In this document: one piece after another, positions 13,669 to 25,800 of the stretch
Numbering within the stretch: position 1 is the stretch's first letter
How the letters are laid out: every line of letters begins with the position of its first letter
Assembly: GCF_003286085.1 (NCBI RefSeq)
Contig: NW_020825706.1
Span: 2,604,001-2,668,000, forward strand
From: Drosophila persimilis
Lineage: Eukaryota > Arthropoda > Insecta > Diptera > Drosophilidae
Direction of reading: 5' to 3'
Length of the DNA stretch: 64,000 nucleotides
Notes under the pieces: generated by a model
What the model was told of the DNA's origin: nothing
The model's database searches: none
Seen by the model: only the letters and a program-made list of their open reading frames with translations
Program-made: the position numbers and the translations under genes

Positions 13669-16600
13669 GTGCTATGTGCTAGCTATACGAGTATGCTACA
13701 CTATTTTTTTTTATTTTCTGTTTTGTATGGCCTGCTGCCCGTGTGAGTGCCGTCCGTTGTACGACTGAGTGTTCGCCAATGCTCGCGCCGCCCGTCAGGT
13801 ATTCAAAATATCGGCCATGACTTTGGCAAAGAAAAACTAAAACAAGTACCCGCAGCAAGGAAAGTGTAAGGACTGACAGATGACCTGTAATGGAAGGAAG
13901 TGTCATAGTGCTGAAGTGCTGAAATAGTGTAAAAAGTATTCCAAGCATCAAGAGTGGACCTTAATATGGGTCACTTTACATACATATTTCTCTCAACTGT
14001 ACGCTATATTCTATATCCTCTCCTCTTTCTTTTACACATTAACGTCTGTCCCACATACCCCTCCTTGCAATGTGCAAGTGCTGGGTACCATCATATTCTA
14101 ATTTATTTTGTAATGCTCTCTCACGTTCTTTGCCGCTCACTTACTCTCCCTCTCCCTCTCCTTGTGTCTTTTGCTTTTCGCTCAGCTGTCTGCTGCTGCT
14201 GTTTTCCTTTCCTGTAATTCAAAGGAGTGACAGAGAGTGCAGCCAAACTGCGTTTTAGATCGCCTGCGGAGTTGGTGGTGGTTGTGCAGATTGAGAGAGG
14301 GAGATGGATTAAGAGCGTGAAGTTGGCAAGGTTGATTTAAATGAGGTGAGGCTTTTTCACACAACTCTCCTGTAAAAGTTTCCTAGTTTTTCGAGGCCGC
14401 ATATCTCACAGGACCGTACTCTCTTGACAAAAAGAGAACAAAAGAGGATCTAGTAAAATATTAAGTGATGCCTTACCTTGCATAAGTGCATAAATGCACC
14501 ATGGAATATCAGGGCATCGTTTGAGATCAACCCACCCCAGTTTAGAGTTCGACAAACTACGCAACAAGAATTTCGGCAATGCGTTTTCTCCGCTGCACCA
14601 AACAACGCAATAACCCCAGAGAGGGGGGAAAGGTAGGCCAAAAATCTTTCGCTACTAGGATTAACCCTCGTCTCTACCCATTCCAGGCACACGCACAGCG
14701 AAAAGGTGAGAGAGAGAGTAGTGCAGCAATAAGTAGTGGAAACTGATTAATGCAGTTCTTTGTTAATAATTTATGTGGATGCGCTATATTTGCTCGAATT
14801 AACCAAACGGAACCGGTTCAATTTGCGCTTGATTTTTATGTTTTGTTTTGTTGTTTCCCCCATCCCACCGATGACGTCAGCCGTTGTGTAGTCTTTACAC
14901 AAAAATCAAAATACAATTTTTGATTTAATTATTTGTGCGGCGCGGCGGTTTGTTTGAGAGCATTCACCGCGTTCATTCGGGCAAGAGCGTAACTTTGATA
15001 AACACTCTACCTGGCGGCAGAGCAAAAACGTTGCCGCGGACTTTGATTAGAGGTGGGCGCGTGACCCGTAAATCAGAGCATGATAGGAAGCCCGCATTGA
15101 CATTGAGTTTCTAAGAAATTTCGGGAATGGAAAATATATAGAGAGAAAGAATCTCTGTACTTTGAGGAAATTATTTCTTATCAGACATTTTGCTTCCTGA
15201 TCAACTCACGCTGCCATCTCTAGCGACGACCTTCACATTGAGCTTCAGAAATGTTTTATTTTCGTGGGATTTTGAATTCTTGGCAGCGTCCAATGAATCT
15301 GCTTACTCATTTGTTGACTCTCATCGCAGTTGCTACAACCTCTATATAAATATAATTAGACGCACACGTTTCTATATTTGCACTTTAGATCCTTTTAGAC
15401 CATTAAACTCAAGTTTTGAAAAGACTACTACATCATATCATTGCTAATAATGACGATAAACGAATGCCCTTGCTTAGATATCGTAACATTTTCCCTTGAT
15501 TTAATCAATTCAAGGCCTTCTGCAACATCTGTATGTAATTATTATACACGATATTAAACAAATACGACAGTTTCGCTTGTCAATATCATTCTGTATGGAT
15601 CTAGAAAACTAATTTGGGAAATACACACTATGTATTTCTTGTATTGCCATCTTTCACTCGATTCTACTATAATCATTCATTATTTGCTGAAGCAAACAAA
15701 TGTCCACTGATAAGAAGTGTTCGTTATTTGCCTTCAAAAGTGTGACACTTATCAGTTTAATTTGTTTAACAATCAACACACAGTATCAATGAGGTATTAG
15801 AAGTAGCTTTCAAAGTGATTTGTGGATAGAAAAGAGCGGGAATATTGATGGTTGAAGGTTTCAGGAAGTAAAGAAATAAGTGAAATGCCTGGGGATTAAA
15901 GAGGATTTTGGCTATTGAAAGAGATAATTGATTGGGAAAATGATTTAAAAATGGAGGAATGAAGCAAAGGGAATGAGGGAAGATGAAGATACATAAATTT
16001 AATTTAAAATGTGATACAGAAATCCTTATTTTTAATGTTTAACGTTCCCATTTCTCATTTAATTCAATTAATTTCCCTGACCATTGAATAAGCTCTAACT
16101 TTTCTGGATAATTCTCTGTGAATTATTCGTGTGACTTAAATCAAAATTAGTTATGCTTATGCTTGGATGGGTTTTTCTGTTTATCGGCTTTCGATTTATG
16201 TGTCCGCTAATTTGGATGCGAATGCGATGCAAAATAACAAATTAATTAAGCCTTCGAATGACGCAGATTGTAGCAGGGCAGGGGGTCTTATATTGTTTTA
16301 TACCGAAACCCGATCGGCTTTCACCCAGGCAATCAAAAACAGAGGAGTCCGAGTACTACTCGCAGAAACAGAGGCAATAAATCATCGGAGAGCATTGTGC
16401 GTGGTGTATAAGAAGTGAAAATTACAATCTAATATATTTTACAATTGTGCTAACGAAACGGACACACAGCGGACACCCATTGGTATCCAAGAGGGAAGAG
16501 AGGAGGTCTCGGTCTCCTGTCGTGCGTCCATAGAACTTGACATCGCTGTCTTTGAGGGGTTCTGCAGGGGGAATTCTATTTATAGAATAACTCAAGGACA

Positions 16601-19600
16601 GTCACAATATACACAGCCAGAGCAGACACTGCTATAATTTATAAGCAGGCAAATCGCGTGCGGCATGGTGATATATACGGAAAAGTTTCGGGTAGGAAAT
16701 TGCATACAAAGAAGAACCAGACCCCGACCCCCCGCCCCACAAATTATGACAAAATATTCCATGCGTCAGTCGTTGCTATGGATTCCTGCTTTTATGCTTT
16801 GCCATGCTGAAAAGGAAATTCCATCCATCCATTCATTCATTTATCCTCCACTTGTTGGTTCCTGTTTTGTGTTTGTTTGGCTTCTGTTTTTTCCCATCAA
16901 AGCAATTAGTGTTCGGTTTCTGCTGGATTCAGCTTGGGTCTTTGATTTTTTATACATAAAATGTGGAAGGAATGGGCATATATAAAATGTGAGAACTTAC
17001 TGAACAGATGATGCTTACAAAAGTGTACGAAATTTAAATTAAATTAGCAAATTTGTTGCACAGTTTTTTGCACCCCATTTTATTTCACCGGAAATGTTCC
17101 GTTCGAGCAGCATGGCGTATACGTAATTTTGATGAAATTATTGCTAAATATTCAGATACAAGCGGTTTCTGGCCTGATAAGTGACATTTGAAAGGTTAAA
17201 TATGATGTATTAATTGATGATTAATCCATTAGAATAAAATATCCCAAGCCTAAAGAGAATTTTGGGAGCAGAAACCCATTACACCTGTCGTATGGGTGAT
17301 TTTTCCAACAGAGTTCACTAAAAGAAAGAGGTTATACCCACTGGATTTGCTTGAATAAGGTTGTCAAAATGTATTTCATTTCATATTCATGCTGCCAAAA
17401 GCATTAACATCAGCAGAAGCAGCAGCAGGCAGCAGCAGCACATCATTATTCAATGTCAGAACAGTAGATCCAGGCGCTGAATAAACAGAACAACACGAAT
17501 ACCAGGCATGCCAACCAACCTCCCACGACTAGGACATGTTTTTGCATTATTTAGCACTCTTTTAAGGAGGTAGTCCATGTGTGTACAGAGTCCAGAGTGT
17601 GTAATCCGAGCAGGAAGAGGGTCAGAGGTTGATAGACCCGAAGGGTAATTAAAGACCACGACCCCCACGACAGCTGGCGGGCAACCAAATCCCAAGTAAA
17701 TAATTGAAACGACTTCGCTTAAGCGTTTCCACGCGGGGCACGGTACTGGCACTTCTCTTGTGTAATTATTGAAATAATATTAAATTTTCTCGGAACACAG
17801 AGTGGCAGATGGTTCCAGTGGAGGTTTTTCTTCTATTAAATCAATAAAATAGTCAACATCATTAACATAATGGATAGGACGCCCCCAAAAGTTGTTCCTT
17901 TATTCTTCTTCTTTTGTATCGTTTTTCAGCCTTGCGGAAGGTCAAGGAACCCTTTGCTGCTGATGGCAGTCAACGCTTTTGATGGGTATCGTTGGCCCTT
18001 AGTTGGATTTCCATGGCTGTCACAATACAACAAAGAACTATGCACTCCTCCTTTCATTCCGAGGACACAAAGGACACTGCAACTGTCGCAAATCCCACAT
18101 CCTCAGATGGATAGGGAGAGGCAGAGGTAGAGGGATCAAACGACACGTTTTCTTTGCTTGAAAATACTTAGCTTTGCCGGCTACAAAAATCGATAGCTGT
18201 GAGGAAACCACAAAAAAGAACCTCATGACTTGAAGCGCTCTAAAACGTTTTCCGTGTCATTTAATTAGGATTATAATAAAAGTAAATTAGTAGCAGAAGC
18301 TTTTGCAGTCATAGCTCACCCAAAAGATTCAGCGTTGACCCATGGACACCCGCTGGAAAGCTGCCGGGTCACTAGTCAGTCCCTAGGGAAAGGCACCAGG
18401 AAGGCACTGCACACTGGCCACAGCAGAACAACCGGAAAAACGAGGAAAACTGCAGCGGCAACGGCAACGGCAACGGGAACGGGAACGAGAACAGCAAACG
18501 GCAAACGGCCATCGAACCCCGCATGGCGTTGGGTCCTGCTTGCGTTGTTGACTCGGAAAATCCGTAAAGTAAACTGAAAGCCAATCTCTACCAAACCGGA
18601 ATCGAATAAATGGGACAGCAGACAAATGCCGCGTATCACTCTCGGGCGAGCGAGCGCTTGTCCGTGCGGCGGGGCTTTTCTCTGCGGCGGCGGCGGCACT
18701 CTGCACTGTGGAAAACGAGGCAAACGAATGAAAATTTATTGTTTGTATGGCCCGCCATCACCATCGACAACGCCATGTGCTTGCTGGCTGGCGGGCAAAA
18801 ACAGCTGAAAGGCGTCGTGCCGCCCCGACAACGTGCACACGCTTTTCTCTAGTGACGTCATTAATGCGACTCATGCGCAGCCGACGAGAGAGAGAGCGCA
18901 CACTTTTGGGGGAACTTTTTCATGCTTTGGGGGCACACAAGTGCATGCTTGTTGCGCCACTTGCCATTGCCCCATGACGCTCTTTTGCCAAAAGAAAAAA
19001 AAAAACAGAAATAAGAGGGATGGCGGGAGAACCAGGGCTGGTCGATGGCGTCACAGAGCGCTACTATGAGAATAGTAGGGGATATCGATACAGGCTAACA
19101 TTAAAAGCGTTTAGAGAACAGATATTCATATGAATGCTCCTGGATTTTTGGGATATTCTACAGTTTTATGGTGGTTTGAAACAAGATCAAGCTAGTAATC
19201 TATAAACCTCTTTAGTAATATTTTTAAAACTTGATAAATACATCGAATACATATTCAATTTATCCGAAAATGTGCCCTCAATGCATTTAGAAACTGAAAC
19301 AATGTTTTACAAGCGATTGAGCGACTTATCTTCCTAAATATATAATATATACCAAGGAATCTATAGGAATCTACCTCCAAATTGGTTTCCACTAATCATT
19401 TCATTTAAAATATATTTTTTATTATGATTATCCAACATTAAATAGAGATTTCAATATACCAACATCAATATATCAACATCAATGCGATGAATGCCATAAA
19501 TATACATTTTCTATCATATAAAATAGAGAGAGAGAGCCTGAGTTCTATAACATTTGGTGAGATTCCTTCACTAAGGAGGAGAATAATTGCCAATTATTTG

Positions 19601-19871
19601 GCACTCACTGGGGGGGCGGAGGGCACTCCTTATACTACTTTTGAGTCTGTTTTAAAGCATTTTGTAGTAAAAAAAGATGAACCTATATAACAATTGTGCA
19701 AATGAGTAAAGCTTACAACCGAAATCAACAATAGAGTCGAAAATTAGAGGCTAATTAAGTGACTGTAAGGAACATCCATAACACAATTAATCACTTTTGA
19801 ATGAAACTTAAGGCTAGAGATTCAGTTTAAGGAGCATTTGCGTTTGTGCCACAATATTGAGGAGCATTCCT

Positions 19872-22800
19872 TTAGGCGTTTGCGCCTGCAATGCCTGTGA
19901 GAGGATCCGAGAGATGGATGATGGCATCGAGTTCTACTTGTGTGAGATTCTCGCTGAGCAGCTTCTCAATGCTAATGAACTTGGCATTGGGCTCTTGGAT
20001 CGAAGAGGCGTCCACTTCCTGGTCGGGAGAGGGCTGTAGAACCGAACTGCTGCGTTTGGCGCGCTCTAAAAGAAAGATGTACACTTTTAGCATAAGAAAA
20101 ATTTATAAGGAGGGATTGTTTCCTTACCAAACCGCGCACGATGTGCCTCTTGCTCGATGATAATCTCATTGGTGACATAGACCTCGCGACGGATTTGATC
20201 CCTTAGCTCCACGCTCATGTCGGGTATGCACCAGCGCACCAGAATCATCACAAGAGCCACAAAGTTCTGAAAGAAACGAAGAACCATATTTCATCATCAT
20301 GTCATCACTTGTCCATGATTTGTCCATCGTTTTGGGGTCACAGCCCCCAGAAGCAGAAGCCCTATTCTTCTCCACTCAAGCGACAGTAAATGCAATTGGC
20401 TAAGACGGGCTAAGACAGGTGTTAGCCTCAACCCTAATATTTTCGGGGGAATTGGGAACGCACTCGCTCCCCAAAAGAAACCCCATATCGAATGAAACCA
20501 GCACATGCACCCCCAACATAGCATAGATCGGACTTTGGCAGCAGCATAACCAGCGAGAGAGAGAGGCAGCAGACAAAATGTCAAGAAACTGAAAATAGAA
20601 TAAAATGAAATGCCAACTAAATGGATAATTAGCCGGCAGGGCACATTGGCAGTTCTGCACGAAAGTTGGAACATTTCAGACAGTGGCTTTGAATACTTCG
20701 AGACGAGCGGACGTGTGTGTGATAGCAAAAAGGATAACCATAGGAATATAGGATTAAAAAACTAACAAAAATTAATAAGAATAGGCTTTCATCTACCAAT
20801 TTCCAAAGTTCAAACACTTTAAAATGAAATACTTTGAATTCCTGAGCCTTTCCTCAGTGGGTCTTAGCATAGCCATCCTAGACATCCTTATAGCATTGAG
20901 CATACTCGGTCCCTCTACCTATTATCTGTACTTTGATTACTTGGATATCGATAGGTGGGAACAGACCAACGATGTGGAGGCCCTAAGTGCCTTTGGCACA
21001 TTCGTTTCCACGTTGGGTAAAACATAAAGAAAAACTAATTTTAATTCTATGCTAAAAAGGAAACCCTTTTCCAGTGGATTATCTCTGGGTGCGTGAATTC
21101 TCGCAGGTCTTTTACATGACTGCCACACTCATTATTTGGGTCAAGGCATTGATAAATCTGGCAGTGGCCTGCCTTCTAGTCGATGGCATTAAGCAGGTAA
21201 TGGCATACCACTAAAAATATAGAATAATATGTCTAAATGATTGATTTTTTCTGCAGAAACGACTGATTTGCATTGCACCTTGGCTGATCAACACCTATCT
21301 ATCGATGACCGTGGAAACTGGCATGTTTGTGAGCCTGGAACTCCGAATTGATGAAGTCGATGCCGCAGTGGATCGTCGGATAGCGCGTAGTCTCATCTTT
21401 GGCGTATTTTTAGGTAGGCTTTCACATGATTTATATCCTTAGTTTGAATTTTAATTGATTTTTATCTATGAAGTGCTCAATGCATTGCTTTCTTATGGCA
21501 TCTATGCGCTCTATCGGAAGCTAAAGTCCACACCGAATGAGAATATCGAAGCCATTCAACAGAATCCTCATACATTCAACGCCTAAAACTAAGTATCTTT
21601 GAGGGATTTGATTTTTAAAGCTGTCTTAAAGCATTTATAGGTAAATAAAATGAGATTAAAGGTGGGTTGCTTCTCTGCCTTAGTTTATCTTTTGCAACTC
21701 ACTTCAAAGACCACAACAAAGCCCAAACGACAGGCCAAAATGATGTAAAACATGCTGCTTAAATTGTATTTATCCGGCGATGAGGGCGGCAACCGAAAGT
21801 CTGTGTATCTGAAAGAAAGAAAACACTTTTAGTATCCCATTCCATAAAGCAAACCCTCGAGTGCATGCCATACTTGCACGATGTTATGTTGGAGAGATCG
21901 CCTGCGAGGCTGTTCAAAGTGGGTGAATCGGAGACCTTGAATTCGGAGAGAGTAAAGTCGAGGTATCCATTCAGGGTGCCATCTTTGGAGACATAGTTGC
22001 GGTAGACCAGTCGAGGAATCATATCCGATGTAAAGGCAATGATGAAGCCCTACAAAATACATTATTTAGAGATCTTTCTTAGGGGTACTCTCCTGCATCT
22101 ACTCACATTTGTGATCACACTTAGCTTTCCAATGCAATCCAGTATCCTGTACCACACGCCAATATCCCTCACACGCTGCGACACGGGCCGCTTGTGGTGT
22201 GTGAGCAGTTTCTTGGCATCCAAACGCATTTCCAGTATATTATTGAGCAAGGCAAAGAACGGGGCCAGTGGAAAGGCAGCCACAAAGATGGTCACAAATC
22301 CGTATTGCAAAACCATCTCCAAATATTCGGGAAACAGACCGCGTGCCCCCCAATCCAGCAGCTTAAAGTCGCGCATCCAACGCTCGTCTTTGGTTTTGTC
22401 GGGATTCGGGGTGTTGTTGAACAAACGGGAGAGGCCCACCTGAATGGCCAGCACTTTGCGCCAGAACATGGGCAGATATACCTCGAGTATCGTGTTGAAG
22501 GCCTGCTTGCCCACCATTATAATGGCCAGCTGGATGCAGAGCTCCGTGAGGCAGCCACCAGAAGAGCACTGGAAAAGAATTCAGGGAAAGATTAGCTGTT
22601 GGACGGGTACACTCAGTGGTAGGGACCTACCTCCTCTTGTCGATAGTCAAACAGTTTGTTATACTCCCCTGGATGTCCCACAAATTTTCCCTTAAAGAAG
22701 GCTATATAAAATATAGAGGCATAATAGTTGACAAACTGCAGCAGATAGATCTTGAGAGTCAGCGAATCATCGAACTGCGTTTGAGTGCGCCACATTTCCA

Positions 22801-25800
22801 GCTCTGTGAGGTACTCCGCCAAGTGGCTGTACATCTGAAAAGTAAAGAATTCCCTTTATAACATTCCAAAAGAGTTTCAAGCGGCGAACACTCACATAAT
22901 TCAGGATATAGAGCAAACACAGATTCACAAAGGCCGCCGAGGCTGTGGCCAAAACAATGGCACTCGAGGTGGTCAGGGGACTGGCGCCCACTTTTAGAGC
23001 CGCCAGCATCGACATGCGGTACACCACCACCGCCAAAAGGGCCACAAAAGCCAGGGCAATGAGCAGCAGCACCACCGAAAAGCTAAAAACAGTCGCCGGC
23101 AGCTTCATCCGCCAAAAGGGAACCGTCGGCTCCTTGACGTTCGTCACATAGTCCACTCTGGTGGGTGGTATGTGCTCCAACTTGGCCAAATACTGCGGCC
23201 TAGGGTGCTCCTCGTGGACATCAAAGCCCGTCAGATCCCAGCGATGGGTTATCTCCGCGGAGTAGCGCTTCCATAGCTCCAGGAAGAGAGTGGCCCAAAA
23301 GGACATAAAGACGGCAAAGAAAACTGTGCTGGGATTGTCGATGAGATACGTGACCTTGGCATAATTGCAGGTCTCCTTGAGGTCCCAAAAGTTGCACCAA
23401 TCACAGAGGGGACACATGGTTATATTTGTATTGGGACGCAGACAGATATCTTTGCTGCAAATAAAAGGAATTTTCAATTAGTTGGGGCCACAATTGATGG
23501 ATGAAAAGGTAAAGCTTACACAGGCACATAGTTCTTGAGAGACAACCAGGAGTATAGAAAGCATATCACACCCACAATGGAGGCCAGCAGCAACATATAG
23601 GTGTAATAGCCCAACCAGGCAAAGTACAGACCTAAAGAGAGGGGAAATACTAAGAAAGGCTATCTTTGAACATAGGTGCTGTTTCCTAACCAATTTTGAC
23701 GCCAAAGTACTCCTTGATGTCGTCCAGAGGCTGATAGCGGTACCATTTCTTCACAGAAGCCCAATGTTTGTACAGAAGAGCTCTCATGGTGCCCGATTCG
23801 GTTATTTCGCCCTGAAAAAGGAATTTAGTGGATCTGCTATAAATATCGTTGTAATACTCACATCATGCAATGGATATGCCGCACAGTAGCCGCCCTCTGC
23901 AATCAATCGCTCAATGCCAAAGGCCATGTCATGTTGATTTTTGGTAGGAAAACGCTGACGATCCAATATAAACTCCACAATGCGCGACCTCACGGCGGTG
24001 GTAAAGAAGCAATCCTGTCGTATATCAAAGCTATCCAAAAAAGAAGATAAATTAAACGAAAAATGGTTAAGGTACTTCTTCTAGCTTACAGATACTCCTT
24101 GTCGCGACTGTAAATGGCAGTAAAACGATGCGCTCTCTTGGGGAATATATGCTCATCCACATGGATATTCCGTAGGAAGAATTGGCAAACGGTTTTCAGA
24201 CTAGAAAATATGCTTTTTGTCGAACGATTGACAACAGACATTCCAGGGATCTGTAAGAGCACCAAAATACACATTAATCTGAAGGAAATTGAAGGTTTAA
24301 ATTAAGATAGTCAAAGCAAAGGCTTACTAAAGGGTATACACATATATATTCAATTGATATTTCTACAACAGATGTTAGGCACGGGATTAGGTTTCTTTCA
24401 TACATCAACTCACAGCAGAACAACATTTAAGCCTAGGTTTTAGAAGTATTAATTGTGTAAAATTTTTAACTGATTCAACAACGTCTGGGCCAACCTTCTT
24501 GGACAAGTATTGAGCCGCATTCTGTAGACGGTTGGTTCTTTCATATATACGCAAATTACACAAGGACTAAAAACACAGAAACATATAAGAAATCATACAA
24601 AAACAATAGGAATTTTCAACTGAATTTCAATCAAATTTTGTTTCAGGGCCCAAAAGTCTTTAAAGAATTAGATCTGAAGATCGAGAGACGAAACGCACCT
24701 CCTTCATGGGCATCCGTAGCTTAAGTATCTCCGCATACCGACGCAGCACCTCCAAAGGGGCATGGATCTGCAAAGAACAAACACCCATTAATGAGGTTTC
24801 TTTTGGGGAAATTCAAGGCTTACTTACCTTCACGAAACATATTTGATCCTTTTGGCTTGTTTCCACCTCGAGACCCTGGCTCACGAGATTCGCCTCGAAC
24901 ACCCTTCGCTTCTCCGTATTCTCCGCCTCCGTGGGCTCATGGGCATTGATCCTGTAGGCCAGCACGAAGTCAATGGAGCGCGTGCAGTCCTCGAAGAACA
25001 GCGATGTGTTGATCTCCTCCCGCTGGTAGAACTCCCTGGGGCAACTGCATTCGCGTTCATCGTAGCCATTATTTCCCAAAGTGGGTTCAGTCATTGGCAG
25101 CAAGGGGCTTGAGAGATGATTTTGGTTGCTTGGCTCGGAGGACTTCTTTTTGCCATTGGCCAGGGGCCCGGCAGCACCGTCTGGCAGTTGGAGCGTGGAG
25201 GCGTTGCTGTAACAAAGAATGGACGTTCAGGAATGGAATGCTTTCAGTGTTTCAGTTTGATGTCCATTAATGTCCCTATAGGACCCACCCCCCGCTTGGC
25301 GTGTTAATGTCCCACCCTCACCTTATTTAGGTCACTCCCCGGGTGGTTGGAACCCCCTAAGCAACTATAATCTGAACGCGTTGAGCCATTTTATGGCACA
25401 CACAATTCACCCACATGACATCAGTAAATAATTTCTCTATTTTTCCTTGGCTTTCATTTGCTTATACAGCAGCAGCAGTCTGTTTCCATCTGTTTAGTCT
25501 GTTTCTAGTATATTATTTAAAGAGCCAAGTGCAGTGCCTCACATTCAGTTGATAATGTGGCAAAAACATTTGCAAATAATATATGCAAACACTTGATATT
25601 TGAGCGCTAGAAAAGCAGCTCAGCTCCTCGTGTGAGTCGGTCTTTTGTGGAAAAAATGAGAAATCTCCTATGATTCACGATTATATCTGATCATAAAAAA
25701 AACAATACAAAATTTACCTTAACTTCGAAAGTGCAATCGAATGAGTAATTGAGCAATCGACTCAAAAAAGAGGGAAATATTTTAGAAAGATGCTGAATGG

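Larger units (their letters stand above)
9301..19871. other. Long noncoding region, right part, with promoter-like islands
   Basis: No coding gene could be supported. Parts near 9360-9960, 13590-13800, 14870-15060 and 18330-19070 are more GC-rich, with CT/GA tracts and CpG-rich words typical of fly promoters and 5' untranslated exons. The 18.4-19.1 kb island also has CAACGG-type repeats and a perfect CRE (TGACGTCA, 18853-18860). It could be a distal promoter of the transporter or the 3' flank of subdued. The last few hundred bases before 19871 should include the 3' untranslated region of subdued. Confidence 0.5.

Noticed and set aside
18376..18723. Overlapping minus-strand frames of 107 and 115 codons in the 18.4-18.7 kb island
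   Set aside because: Both arise from a GC-rich CAACGG repeat; Val/Ala/Pro runs in one frame and Arg/Cys in the other show simple sequence, not protein.
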